Source of the DNA: Ophiosphaerella korrae
Taxonomy: Eukaryota > Ascomycota > Dothideomycetes > Pleosporales > Phaeosphaeriaceae
Assembly (NCBI GenBank): GCA_028456385.1
Contig: JALNQF010000321.1
Span: 1-47,871, forward strand
Direction of reading: 5' to 3'
DNA: 47,871 nt
Position 1 is the stretch's first letter; every line of letters begins with the position of its first letter. The notes beneath the pieces are model-generated. The model did not search any database, was not told the DNA's origin, and worked only from the letters and a program-made list of their open reading frames with translations. Of this stretch, positions 23,331-36,178 are shown piece by piece. Position numbers and translations under genes: made by a program.

Positions 23331-26300
23331 AATATAATACGTAATACTCTACTAAACCTTTTATTATAGAGACAACTACTATATATACCTTTTTAGTAAA
23401 TAAAGAGTAAGATAGTTCTTATAAAAGAATAGAGTAGTAGTAATAAAAGAAAGTAGAATAAAAGTATAGCTAGAAGAAATAGTATATATAATAGACTTAC
23501 TAATAGAAGACTTAGAAAGGGAAGAGCTTTAGATTCTATTAATCTAAGCTAAAAGACTAGTACTAGATAAAGAGACTATAATAGCTTCCTCTAAAAAACT
23601 ATAAAGAAGTAAGAAAAAAGTTAGTATAAGAAGTATAGAATATACCTAGCCTAAGATATATAGCTATAATAGCTATATAATAATAGATATAGAGAAATAA
23701 AATAAAGAATAGAAATTTATTTAAAAATACTTACTAGTTATAAGTATAGAGAAAACGTATAAAGACTAAAAAGAATATAACTTTAAAGAAATAAAATTTA
23801 TACTATTATAAGAATAAATAAAGTAATATATAGTTATAGTAAGAAGAATACCTATATAAAGAGAATAGTAATATTTTATAAGAAAAATATAAGAGATTAA
23901 TAAAGCCTATATACTAAGAGTACTAATAGTATACTATATCTTAATAAAAGAAATACCTAGAAAATATAGATACTAAGAAGGAGATAATATAATAATAAAC
24001 TTAAAATATCTAGTATACTTTAAAGTATTATAGTTTTTATACTTAGATAAGAATTATACTATATATAGAAACTCTAAAGTAAATAACTACGTATAGCTTA
24101 TAAGAATGAAAGGCTATAATTATACAAGAGTAATTCTAGTAGAAGATATCTAAGGATAGGAAATAACACTAGAAGAAGGATATATAATAGTAAAGCTAGG
24201 ACCTAAATTATTATAAAAATGCGTTTTAAGAAGACTATAGTATAAATACACTTATAATAAATATCTAAAATATAAAGAATATAAACTTAGAATAAAGCTA
24301 TAGCTTTAAAAGGATAGATAATTTATAAAACTACCTAAGTAAGAATAGCTAAAAGGTATAGGAGGCCTATATATTATAAAAATAGGTATATACTAAGGAA
24401 AGAAAGTATTATTAATAATTAATAGTAGAGCTATAAGAAACTTTATATTAAAGAAGTACCTCTAATAACTAAGTATAATTAAAGGAAAGCTATTCTAAGA
24501 ACCTATTAGGTTTAAGATAGTTTCTTTTATACTAGAACTAGAAGAGATAATAATTAAAAATATAGTTATAGATATAACAACAATTAATAATAAATAAGAT
24601 ATAATACTAGGTATACTATAGTTATAGATAACTAACCTATATATTAATTAAAGAATAGGAAAAATTAACTACTATAAAATAGATATATTAAAAGCTAATA
24701 TAAGTACTTATAAAGGAGAATTCCTAGAAGAATATAAGAAATAGGAAAAACAGCTTATAGAACCTAAAGATTATCTCTTAAAATATTAGCTATAGGACTT
24801 AGTAATAGACCTAGAAGAGGGAAAAGATATAAGATAGAGCCTAGTTTATAAGAAGACTAAAGAAGAATCTAAAATTAAATAAGTATATATAGAAAATATA
24901 ATAAAGAAAAGATAAATATAAGAATCTAAATCTTTAGTAGTATATAGACTTATATTTATAGATAAGAAAGAGATAAATAATAAGAGACCTTACGTAGATT
25001 TTAGAAAAACTAACGTAATTACTAGTAAAAACTAATACCTCTTACTACAAATTAATAAAATATAAGATAGACTAAGAAAGGTAAAAATCTTTATAAAACT
25101 AGATATCTAAAACGCCTACTACTAAATTAGAATAAAAGAAAGTAATAAATAGAAAATAGTATTTAGAATATAATATAAACTATATTAGTACCTAGTTATA
25201 CCTTTTAGATTAATAAACGTACTAGTAGTATTTTAAGAAATACTTAATATAGTACTTAGAGAGTACTTAGATATATTTACGTTTACCTATCTAGATAATA
25301 TCCTTATATTCTCTAAAATAGAAGACGAATACATATAATATATATATAAGGTACTAGAAAGACTAGTAGAAAATAAACTATTTCTTAAGATAAGAAAATA
25401 CAAGTTCTATACAAAGGAAATAGATTTCCTTAGATTTATTATAGAATTAAGAAAAATTAAGATTAACTTAGAGAAAATTAAGTTAATTAATAAATAGCTA
25501 ATACTAAAAAACCTAAAGGAGGTATAATAATTTTATAGACTAGTAAACTTCTATAAAAAGCTAATAGTAAGATAGTCTAAAAATATAGAACTAATAACTA
25601 GACTTATAAAAAAAGATATACTATTTAAATAGATAAAGGAATATAATAAAGTATTTAACTAAATTAAAAAAAAGTTTATAGAAAACCTAGTTATTAGAAA
25701 ATATAACCTAGACTTACTAGTAATAGTAAAAATAGATATATCTAACTTAGTCTATAGAATAGTACTAATATAGGAAGACTTAAAGACTAAATAAAAATAC
25801 TTAGTTAGGTACTTCTCTAAGAAAATAAAACTAGTAGAGCTTAACTACTTAATTTATAATAAAGAGATACTAGTAATCTATAAAGTATTTAAATAATAGA
25901 GAGTATACTTATAAGAAGTAAAATAAAAGATAAAGGTCTATTTAGACTATAAGAATCTTATAAGATTTATAATAAATAAGGATTTATTATAATACTATAT
26001 AAGATATTTAGAATTCCTATTAATATTTAATTTAGAAATTATATATACAAAAGAAAAAGATAACTAATTAGTAGATACTCTAAGTAGAAGACTTAATTTA
26101 TAAAAAGAAGTAAAAGCTACTAGTATAGTTCTAGTTAAGAATAAAAAAGGATACTTAGTCTTAAATATACTTAAAATAGCTACTATACTTAAAAGAATAA
26201 GTAGTAAGCTAGATAAATAGATTTAGAAAATAATATAAGAAGTATCTAAAGAAATATAAAAACTAGAAATCTAAGAAGGATTTATATAAGCTTATAGAAA

Positions 26301-27437
26301 GATATATATTCTAAAGAAGATCTAAAGAGAATTTATATAATAATTCTATAAATTACTAGTATATAGATACTAAGGAATTAAGAAAACTTTAGATAAACTT
26401 CTAAGAGACTACTATATTCTAAAAGTAAGAAAACTAGTAGAAGAAGTACTAAGAGATTATATAGAATACTATAGAAATAAGTATAATAGATATATACTAT
26501 ATAGAATACTATAACTAATTAAAGTACTAGAATAACTCTAAGGAATAATTATAATAGACTTTATTATAAAGTTACTTAAGTTAAAAGACCTAATATTAGG
26601 AGTTAGATATAATAGAATTCTAATAATAGTAGATAAGCTTATAAAGTAATTATACTTTAAACTATATAAAGAAAAAAGTAGGATAGAAGTTACTATATAT
26701 TAGGTTCTAGGAACTATAATTAGTTAATATAGACTTCTAGATAAAATTATTATAGATAAAGATATAAGATTTATATTAAAACTATATAGAATAATAATAG
26801 TATAATTAGTAATATAATATATAATATTAATAGTATATTATCTATAAATAGATATATAATTAGAATAAATAAACTAATAGTAGAATAGTATTTAAGATAC
26901 TACCTTAACTACAACTAAAATTATTAGGTATAGTTACTACCTATAGTATAGTGAGTATATAATAGAGTAAAGAATATAGTAATAAAAGTATTACCCTTTT
27001 TTATAAACTATAGGTTTAACCCTAATATATACTAAATACTAAGATAGAAAGTATTTTAGTTTCTAAAAAGAAAAAACCTTACTAATAGACTTAGAGATAT
27101 ATATAATTAACTAAGATAGGATATAAAGTTTCTATACAATTAAATAGTAAAGTCCTATACTAAGAAATATAAAAAAGAACTCTAATTTATATAGAGAGAA
27201 AAAGTAAAGTTAGTATAAAAAAATATTATAAGTAAATAACTAAGTTTAAAACTTAACTACGTAAAGATTAGACTATATAAATTTAAGAAAGAAGTTATAC
27301 TAGTTATATTTAAATTAAAGCTACTAAGTAAAATAAAAATATTCTTAATATTTTATATAGTACTATTAGAGATAGTACTATAAAATATAAAACTACTAGT
27401 ATATAAAGTAGATATATATAGAGAATAAGAAGAATAG
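23330..27437 (+). pseudogene. C pol remnant: linker-protease-RT-RNase H-integrase
   Basis: The linker of roughly 340 codons runs to a protease relic at about 24405-24450 (LIINSRAIRNFI). Just after it C lacks 13 codons present in B (around 24452), an in-frame 39-bp difference. RT spans about 24985-25490 with the YLDN-ILIFS active site at about 25283-25315. RNase H follows to about 26110 and integrase spans about 26280-27290. The chromodomain starts near 27410 and is cut at 27437 by D. It is broken throughout by TAA/TAG. Confidence 0.87.
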
Positions 27438-27852
27438 TATTATAATACTAAGTAGTAGGTAAGCTATTATATTGCACGCAATTAAGCTAGGTAATATAGC
27501 GTAGTAGAACACGTAACTATTTAGTAGTAAACGCTCTAGAATAAGCGCTCTAGAGTAAACGCTCTAGAGTAAGCGCTTAGGAATAAACGCTAGATAGTAA
27601 GTATATAGGAACGTTAATAGACCTTTATAGACTATCGTGTTTAATCTCTTCTTTACTTCTTATCTTAATAGAGTATTACGACTAATACTTTAATTAGATT
27701 CTTATCTACCTATTAATACTTATATACCTTGTAATACTCTAATAAGAGCTAACTATTAACTAAGTTAAGTAACTAACTTATTTATTAACCTCGCCTATCT
27801 TATAGAAGCTTACTTACTCTTATTACTCTTACTTAGTTCTAAGGTCTTAACA
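27438..27852 (+). repeat. 5' LTR of element D with 14-bp array
   Basis: This is a 415-bp family-2 LTR. It starts tattataatac (original TGTTATAATAC inferred) and ends ggtcttaaca. Five tandem 14-bp units at 27528-27597 carry a ctctagag core. It is preceded by aatag (27433-27437). The partner LTR is 28 bp longer because its array has seven units. The 5' LTR retains unusual unmutated sites such as ttgcacgcaa. Confidence 0.95.
27528..27597. repeat. 14-bp tandem array in D 5' LTR
   Basis: Five units of the form taaacgctctagag / taagcgctctagag, with decay in the last two. The palindromic core suggests a protein-binding site in the LTR promoter (inference). The matching array in the 3' LTR (33883-33980) has seven units. 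Confidence 0.9.
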
Positions 27853-28860
27853 TATTAAACACTTTTAAGATAAGTAATATATTAATAAATATAGATAACT
27901 AGTAAATAGGAGTAACCTATACTACTACTTCTAAGGTTACTAAGCTAGACCTCTACTATAGAGAATAGAATAAGCTTAAGCTATAGATCTTATAACTTAA
28001 TCTCTTCTTTAAGGTAGACTAAGTTTAGAATAAAAATAGAGCTATACTTACATTGTCTTATATAGGAAGTAAGGTAGAGAAATAGGTTACGTTATACTTT
28101 AAGAAATACTTTAATAATAATAATAGTAACTACAATAAGATATTTAAAGAATAGATTAAGTTTAAAGATAAAGTATAATAAGCCTTTTTACTAGTAAATA
28201 AGATAGTAGTAGTAAAGCGTGTAATATAGTAGCTATAACAAAATAAGGTAGTAGTAGACTACGCTAATAAGTTCTAAAGCTACGTAATATAAATAGAATA
28301 GAATAATAAGTTATTAATAAGGATATTTTAATAAAGACTTAAGAGTAATATTTAAAGTAAGCTAATATATAGTAGAGCTATAATTAAGACGTTAGAAAAC
28401 TTAATAGAAAAAGTAATCTAAGGTAATAACTATATATATAAATATATAGTAGAAGCTAAGAATATAAGAGTACTACGTATAGAAAATAAGAAGTATAGAC
28501 CTAAGTATAAGTAGTAACGTAAATATAAAAACAACTTAGTTTAGAGTAGCTATAGATACTTTAGGCTAGACAAGATATTTATTAATAATATAAACCTAAG
28601 AAAATAAAAATACTATTACTACAAGAACCCTAAGGGAGTAAAAAGCTAAAAATACTACAAGTATAGTAAAATAAAGTACTTAGTAAAGAATTACTAAGTA
28701 AAGAATAAGATAATATAATAAATTAATATACTTAAGTAGTAAGATAAAGATAGAGAGGAAGAATAGGAAGTAATCTCTAGAGAAAGCTAGGAGAAGAGAG
28801 ATTACAAGACTACAAACCTCTAGTAGTAAGATATAAGTAAAAAATATAACTACTATAGTA
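27853..28860 (+). pseudogene. D gag remnant with zinc knuckle
   Basis: This follows the 5' LTR directly. A CCHC relic lies at about 28650-28697 (KYYKYSKIKYLVKNY), with Tyr at each metal-ligand position. A second, weaker Tyr-rich stretch precedes it at about 28600-28630. An AAT/AAC run near 28115-28130 corresponds to the ATT microsatellite of E. It is broken by many TAA/TAG. Confidence 0.78.
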
Positions 28861-31800
28861 TTACTATATAACTAATAAACTTTATAATAGATAATAAAGT
28901 AGAAGCTATAAAAATACTACTAGGAATATAAAGCTATATAAGAAGGTATTAGCTAAAGTAGAAGTAAGCTAAGATAGATACTTTAGAATACATTTAGCTA
29001 TACTAAAGAAGGGTAGAGTATAGGTATAAGACGACGCTATATCTAGGAAGGTAAGTATATATAGCCTAGAATAAGAATAAGAAAGAAAACTAAGAGCTTA
29101 AGACTTCTAAATATAAAATAGTACCTAGAATACTAGAGCTAAAGTAAGAAAACGCTAAAGTATAAGATAGATTTATAAAAAAAATCTAGAGACTAGTAGA
29201 TAGCTACTACTTAGTAAAAGAATAGTAAGATAAAGAACGCTAGATATATAAAGTAGATTAAACCTAGTAATATAAATTGTTATACGTAAATAATAATTAG
29301 GTACTAATTATTATAGATCTAGTATTAATATAAGAACTATAATACTAGCTATACTTATATAACCTAAACTATCTACTACTATTATAGATAAGATATTACT
29401 ATAACAACTACCTTACTTACTATTCTAATAAGATAGGATCTAGATATTTCTCTTATAAGAGATCTAGATATAAATAGAACTAGAAAGAGTGTATAAATAT
29501 AAGATATAAATAATACTTATAGGATAAGTAAGAAGTAGAGTACTTTCTAGGTATAACTAAGGAAAATATAAAGATAAGTAAGATACTTGTAAACAACTAA
29601 TATATTAATCTAATCTAGTAAACCTATATACTAGAGAAGTGTAAATAATATAGAGAGATTAAGATACTCTAAGGATTTTAGTAAAGGATAAATAAAGATA
29701 ACAAGATTAAGTTTTTTTTAGGTAAATAGCTAATACTAGATATATATCTAGAAGCTATAACGCTATTAACGCTAAAAAACTTATTAAACTCCTAGTAAAA
29801 ATAAGAGGAGAAAGAATAAAAGAATTAGTAGATTTAAAGTTATTTATAAACCTAATTATACTAAAAGTAGTAAAATAAGTAAGACTCTAATTATAAATAA
29901 AGAAGATACTATATCTAATCTATATTATAAATAGATAACTAATACTAAGAAACCTAATAGTTAGTAATAAGGTAACTATAGAGATTATTATTTAAGGATA
30001 TAGTATAAGGATTACCTTAGACGTATTAGTTTTAGCTAATAAAGATATTATACTAGGACTCTTATAGCTATAAGAGTTTAATCCTAGAGTTAATTAGAAA
30101 AACTAAAACTTCTTATTTAATAACTATAAAGACGCACGTAGATCTAAGCCTACGTATTAGTAGTATTTAATAATAGATAAGAAGGTACTATATAAGATAG
30201 TAGCTTTAATAGTAACTTATTAAGAGAGAATAAGTAACTCTATAAGTACTAGTAGGGCGCTAGGCTAAGAAGTAAGAGTAGAGAAGTAACGCGTAACTCT
30301 TAAAATCTTAGAATAATATAAGAAGTTTAGCTACTTATTTATAGAAGAGATAGATATACTAGTATTACCTAAGTACTAACTTTAGGACTATACAATTAAG
30401 TTATAGGAAAGAAAAGAGCTACCTTTTAGGCCTATTTACTAATTAATAGAGAGTAAATTAGTAATACTCTAAAAAAGACTAAATAGAGACCTAAAAAAAG
30501 GATATATACAAGAATCCTTATTATTAGTAGGATTTCTAATTCTCTTTATACCTAAGAAGAAGAGACTACTAAGGATATACGTAGACTACTAGAAACTAAA
30601 CAATATTATAGTAAAAGACTACTACCTACTACTAAATATAGATAAACTCTAAGATAAGCTAAGCTAAGCTAAGATTTTTATAAAGCTAAACTTAAAGGAT
30701 AGATACTACCTAATAAGAATTAAAGTAAGTAAAGAGTAGAAGATAGCGTTCTAAATACGCTATAAATATTATAAGTATATAGTAATACCTTTTAGACTAA
30801 TAAATATACTAGTAACGTTCTAAAGACTAATTAATAATATATTATAAGAATACTAAGATAAGTTTATTATAGCTTACCTAGACAATATACTAATATATTC
30901 TAAAGAAGAAGGTAAGTATATAAAGTAAGTAATAATAGTACTATAGTACTTAGACTAATATAACTTATAACTAAAGCTAAAGAAGTGTAAATAGTATAAG
31001 ATAGAAGTAAAGTTTCTAAGATATATAATAAGTATTAATAAAGTTAAAATAAGCTAAGAAAAGATTAAAGTAGTAGAGGAATAGAAAGAACCTAAGATAG
31101 TTAAAGACGTACAATTATTCCTAGAATTTATTAACTTTAACTAATACTTTATAAAGAGATTTTTAAAGAAAGTACTACTACTTATAAAGCTTATAAGAAA
31201 AGATATAATATAGAAATAGAGAGTAGAGTAGAAATAAGCTTATAAGGAACTTAAGTAAGCTTATATTATACTACTAGTTCTAAAGTAATTTTATAGTAAC
31301 AAGACCCTAGTTATTAAGATAGATATATCTAATCTAGCTTATAGAGTAATAGCGCTACAAGAGTATAAAAGGAAATAGTATCTAATTATATACTATTTAA
31401 AGAAGTTTATAGAGTAAGAAGAAAGATATAATATATATAATAAAGAGCTACTTATAATAGTTAATACACTTAAATATTAGAGAGTATATACTAAAAGTAT
31501 AATAGAAGTAATTATTAAGATAGATTACAAGAACTTAATATACTTTATAATAAGTAAGAAGTTAAAAGATAAGTAGATATAATAGTTAGAACTACTAGGA
31601 TAGTATAAATTTAAGATCTAGTACGTACTAAGTAAAGAAAATAGCTAAGTAGACGTACTTAGCTAAAGATACAATATTATAAGAAAAAGATAAGTAGTAG
31701 AAGAAGCTATACTCTAAGATAATAGATAAGGATACCTAGTACTAAACACACAACTAGTAGAGGAGTAAGAAATTAATAACCTAGTTAGGATTACAAATAA

Positions 31801-33060
31801 GCTTCTAGAAGAATTATAAGAAGTAATTATATAATAATACTATAATAACCTAGTATATAGGTACCTAGGGATTATATAAACTATAGAACTAATCTAGAGA
31901 AACTATAGATTTAGTAAGATAAAGGAGAAAGTAATATAGTTTATTAAAGAATACGTAAATTACTAGAAGAATAAGTATAAGATATATATACCTTATAGAG
32001 AAATATAAGTAATTAAGATACTAGAAAAACTATAGATAGACGTTATAATAGACTTTATTATAGGACTACTAATATTAAAAGACCTAGTAATAAGAATAGG
32101 ATATAATATAATAATAGTAATCGTAGACTAATTTATAAAATACACTAAGATAGAAAAATTCTAAAGTAACTATATAGTAGATTAGCTAGGATACGTACTA
32201 CTAGATATACTAATACAAAGATATAAGATACTAAAGAGTATTATTAGTAATAGAGATAAGCTTTTTATATCTAATTACTAGATAACGCTACTTATAGTAA
32301 TAGAGACAAAAAGAAAGCTATTAATAGCCTATTATCTATAGATAGATAGATAGATAGAATAGACTAATAAGATATTAAAGATATACCTAAGGATTTATAG
32401 TAATTAGAAGTAGAATAATTAAGTATTACTATTACTTATAGTACAATTAGTATATAATAACAAGTACTTAGAAGTAATAGGTAAAATACTATATTTTACA
32501 AACTATAAGATATACTCTAATTTATTTAAGAGAATACTACTAAGACTTAAGATAGAAGTAGTATTAGTTAAAGTAGAAGATATATAAAAACTTTATAATA
32601 AGATAAGATAAAAACTAGAAGAAGCTTAGAAATAAAGTATTTTATATATTAATTAAAAATAAAAAATAGTACCTTAGCTAAAAGAAGAAGATAAAGCGTA
32701 TCTTTAAACAAAGAATCTATAAATAAAGTAACCTAGTAAAGGACTAGATTATATTAAAGTTAGACTATTTTTAGTTAAAGAAGATAATAGGCTAGTAACA
32801 AAAACACTAGAACTACCTAAAAATACTAAGGTATACCCTAAGTTCTATATAAGCCTACTAGAACTAGCTAAACTAAAAATACTAGTATAGCGACAATTCT
32901 AATATTAGAAAGAGGGGGACAATAAGTTTAAAGTTAAAGACCTATAGAGATATTAAGAAATAGGACGCGACGCCTTCTAAAGTATATAGTTTCTCTAGGA
33001 GTAGCTAGTAAAATAGAAAGGCTACCTAGTAAGTAAAAATATATAGAAACCTAAAGCTAA
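28860..33060 (+). pseudogene. D pol remnant: protease-RT-RNase H-integrase-chromodomain
   Basis: A tentative protease site lies near 29290-29330 (LIIIDLVLI). RT spans about 30540-31040 with YLDNILIYS at about 30873-30900. RNase H spans about 31080-31680, ending in the DVLSQR-type motif near 31655. Integrase spans about 31790-32560: the first catalytic Asp lies in VIIDFI near 32050, a SNRDKLF motif near 32250 and the QTDGQTE relic at about 32335-32362. The chromodomain at about 32930-33060 keeps GYLVSKN and PKANLQN segments. This gives the full domain order of a chromovirus, with no open frame. Confidence 0.87.
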
Positions 33061-33778
33061 TCTATAGAATTATTAGTAGATACTTAAGAAAATAAGAAGT
33101 AAGTATAATATACTAAGATATACAAGATATATAAAGCTATAGCTAGGATATAATAGATATATTAGTAGAAAAAAGTTCTATAATAAACCTAACTACGTAG
33201 AGCCTATAAAGCGCCTTTAGTTATAATAAATTTATCTAATAAGCTAATAGTAGACTAGATAGTAGAAGAAGAGGCGATATTAATAGTAGTAGTAGAATAG
33301 TTAAGAACTTACGCTAAGACCTTATTACCTTCTTACTCTAACTCTAATACTAGGCACAAGGCTTTATAGTAAGTACGCTCTTTAGTAGATTTTAATATTT
33401 TCTTATTATATAGTAAATAAGTAATAATAATAGTAAGAAGTTTTTTATTATTATTAACCTTTTTATAGAACTCTTTATAAGTTTAATTAAGAGACTTTTA
33501 AGTTATACTAACGTAGAGACGCTTTATATAAGTATACTTAGTATACTTTAGAGTAGAATCTAGTATAATAAAATAAAGAATACCTAAAAGAGAATAATAT
33601 AGATAAGGTATTTTAGAAATATAGTTTATAGTAAAGATTTCTAATAAGAGATAAAGTCTATAAGACTATAAAGGAGGTAATATTATAGTAGGATAGTTTT
33701 TAACTAGAAGGTAGGGCAAACTACTTATAAGCTAGACCTAGCTAATAGAGGCCTAGGCCTAAAGATAGACTTAGCGTA
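33061..33778 (+). other. D region between chromodomain and 3' LTR
   Basis: About 700 bp with no recognisable domain or structure in either strand. It contains CG-bearing patches (gaggcgata, aacgtagagacg) that survived RIP. It ends in the purine-rich tract gaaaaggagatag (33780-33792) just before the 3' LTR, the likely plus-strand primer. Confidence 0.6.
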
Positions 33779-33792
33779 AGAAAAGGAGATAG

Positions 33793-34235
33793 TATTATAA
33801 TACTAAGTAGTAGGTAAGCTATTATATTATACGCAATTAGGCTAGGTAATATAGTATAGTAGAATACGTAACTATTTAGTAGTAAACGCTCTAGAGTAAA
33901 CGCTCTAGAGTAAATACTTTAGAATAAGTACTCTAGAGTAAAAGCTTTAGAGTAAGTACTTAAGAATAAACGCTATATAGTAAGTATATAGGAACGTTAA
34001 TAGACTTTTATAGAGTATTGTATTTAATTTCTTTTTTACTTCTTATCCTAATAGAGTATTATAACTAATACTTTAATTAGATTTTTATCTACTTATTAAT
34101 ACTTATATACTTTGTAATACTCTAATAAGAGCTAACTATTAATTAAGTTAAGTAACTAACTTGTTTATTAACCTTGCCTATCTTATAGAAGCCTACTTAC
34201 TCTTATTACTCTTACTTAGTTCTAAGGTCTTAACA
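33793..34235 (+). repeat. 3' LTR of element D with 14-bp array
   Basis: This 443-bp LTR matches 27438-27852 but has seven instead of five 14-bp units (33883-33980), which accounts for the whole length difference of 28 bp. It ends ggtcttaaca and is followed by aatag (34236-34240), the duplicated target, and then by the chromodomain of C. Confidence 0.95.
33883..33980. repeat. 14-bp tandem array in D 3' LTR
   Basis: Seven units of the taaacgctctagag type. The first two are intact; in others cgct has become tact or agct. It has two units more than the 5' LTR array. Confidence 0.9.
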
Positions 34236-34240
34236 AATAG

Positions 34241-34400
34241 AAAGTTAAGAAAATCTTAGTATACTAGTTCTATAATAGTAAGAACTACTACTTAGTAAAA
34301 TAAATAGGTATAAACAAGAAAGAGTAACTATAAGAAGATATATAGAAACTAGAAGATAATATTAACTACTTTAAAAAACTAGAAGAGTTCTAAAATTAAA
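34241..34400 (+). pseudogene. C chromodomain remainder
   Basis: This continues the chromodomain of C after D. It aligns with B 15185-15355, including the region that encoded the aromatic and YLVKW-type core (now YYLVK followed by a stop where Trp would be) and the ELEDN-NY stretch at about 34350. Deleting D with one aatag restores the family sequence across the junction. Confidence 0.85.
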
Positions 34401-35032
34401 ACACTTTAGAGCGCTTTATAGTAAACTAAGAAAATTAGTACTACTAATAATAAATAAAGAGGTATTAGGAACGTCTAATATAATAGGAGCTAGAGTAGCC
34501 TCTATAGCGTCCTTAAGGTCTATCTTAGCTTCTATAGTATAAGACTATTTAGATAATTTAGTATTATTATAAGCTATTATCTTATAAAGACACTTAATAT
34601 AAGAATAAAGATCTACTAGCTTATAAAAAGTTAGCTTATACTTAGCTTTAGCTTTTATAAGCTATAATAATAGTATCTCTTAAGCTTAGTTAATAGCTCG
34701 CCTTATATAATTTAGTAAAAAGAGACTATATAGAAATAGAGTACTTATATTCTATAAGAGAAATACCTAAAAGAGTATACTTATATTAAATATTAGTAAG
34801 GATATACTTACTATAGTATTTACTATCCTTTAAGGATATAAAATAAGTAAGCTTTAATTAAGTATAATAGGCGTATAGAAATATTTTAACTCTATTATAA
34901 GTAATATAAGTAATAAGAAGAAGTTTATTATAATTAGAATAAGAAGATATAGAGAATAATAAGAAACTAGAAATAAATAAGGAAACTAGACTAATAACTT
35001 TAGGCCTAGAGTAGAAAAACAAGAACTTACTT
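34401..35032 (+). other. C region between chromodomain and 3' LTR
   Basis: This matches B 15604-16182. The sense frame reading LRKLVLLIINKEV-LGTSNI and on through ASLRS-LASIV is conserved with B. It was possibly once coding (C-terminal extension), or a 3' untranslated region. It has no MITE. The polypurine tract agaagggggaatag follows at 35033-35046. Confidence 0.45.
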
Positions 35033-35046
35033 AGAAGGGGGAATAG

Positions 35047-35490
35047 TATTATAGCTATAATAAGAGAAAACTAGTTTAAGCTAATTAGCTCTACTATAGA
35101 TAATAATAACACGTATAACCTATAAGATAATAAACTTAACTAAGAAGCTAATTATAATAGGGACACGTAATAGCTTTATAATTTATAATCTTAGTAAATA
35201 TAAAGTATAAAGCTAAAACACGTAATAATATTATAATTCGCGATCTTAGTAAGTACAAAGTATAAAGCTAGCTAAGAAGTATAGGTATGTAGTTAGTAGT
35301 AATACGTATTATTAGGATAGTATTAGTAATCTAATCTCTAACCTAGAATATTAATACTTAATATTATACATACAAATTAACTATTATTTATAGTTAGTAC
35401 TAATTATAATATAAGCTTTTGTTATTACTTCTTAATCTACTAATAACTCTTAGTAGTTACTTATAGTCGATAACAAGTAACCCTATTATA
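35047..35490 (+). repeat. 3' LTR of element C
   Basis: This 444-bp LTR is equal in length to 21690-22133 and holds the same roughly 54-bp internal duplication (about 35163-35271). It ends ccctattata and is followed by actac (35491-35495), the target duplication, after which A resumes. Confidence 0.93.
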
Positions 35491-35495
35491 ACTAC

Positions 35496-36164
35496 TCTAA
35501 GAAACTAAAAGAATTCTAAAATTTAAACTCTCTAGAACACCTTATAGTAAACTAAGAGAATTAGTAATACTAATAATAAATAATAAGGAGATAAAAGTAC
35601 TTAATATAGTAAGAGCTAGAGTATCCTTTATAATAGTTTTAAAATTAAGCTTAGACTCTAAGAAAATAGCTTACTTAATAGACTTTATATTATTTAAGGC
35701 CTTTGTTTTATAATAATAAACTAAGTAAGTATAATTTTCTACTTATATACTTAGAATCTAATTATATCCTTTTATAGCTTCTATAATCTAATTAGATAGT
35801 ATATCTAAAGTATAGTTAATAGCTCTTTCTATTATAAATAATTATAGACGTAAGAATTAGTATTATTAACTTATACTCTACTAGAGATGTACTAGAAAAA
35901 TTATAAAATAAATAAGTATTAGCTTAGATATATACCTTATAAGCTTTACTATACTTTAAAAAAAGATAATTTAATAGAGAATTAGATAACTTGTAATAAG
36001 AATAAGAGAATATTATAATACTATAGAGTAATATATAATTAGCTAATTAAAGATAATAAAGAGTAGACTTAGTAGGTATAGAGATAGAGAATAAAGAACT
36101 TAATATTAATAAAGAAACTAGATTAATAACTTTAACTCTAGGATAGAGAAATAAAAACCTACCT
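35496..36164 (+). pseudogene. A chromodomain end and 3' region
   Basis: The first roughly 90 bp finish the chromodomain of A after the C insertion (compare B 15308-15360 and 15604 onward). The rest matches R 6681-7330 rather than B or C. A Gln/Lys-rich sense frame towards the end (about 36040-36165) resembles a coiled coil if stops are read as Gln. A 64-codon - strand open stretch (36047-36241) overlaps it and the LTR, and I regard it as chance. The polypurine tract agaagagagaatag lies at 36165-36178. Confidence 0.55.
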
Positions 36165-36178
36165 AGAAGAGAGAATAG

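Larger units (their letters stand above)
27438..34235 (+). mobile_element. Element D: complete family-2 chromovirus, youngest insertion in the main nest
   Basis: This 6798-bp element is flanked by perfect aatag duplications (27433-27437, 34236-34240) and inserted in the chromodomain of C. It contains both LTRs, gag with a zinc knuckle, protease (weak), RT, RNase H, integrase and a chromodomain. E at the left edge is a second, inverted copy. It is the innermost of five nested levels H, R, A, C, D, so it must be younger than all of them, yet it is also RIP-inactivated. Confidence 0.95.
21690..35490 (+). mobile_element. Element C: family-1 chromovirus split by D
   Basis: C is flanked by actac at 21685-21689 and 35491-35495 and inserted in the chromodomain of A. 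Its own sequence is 21690-27437 plus 34241-35490, about 7.0 kb. The gap is element D, bounded by aatag at 27433-27437 and 34236-34240, and falls in the chromodomain of C. It is the copy in which a single gag-pol frame is most easily followed. Confidence 0.94.

Noticed and set aside
27438..34235. Captured host gene or novel defence system within the nest
   Set aside because: All long segments inside the elements align with another copy of the same element or with standard gypsy domains. The remaining unassigned stretches (33061-33778 and the post-chromodomain regions) show no recognisable host gene.
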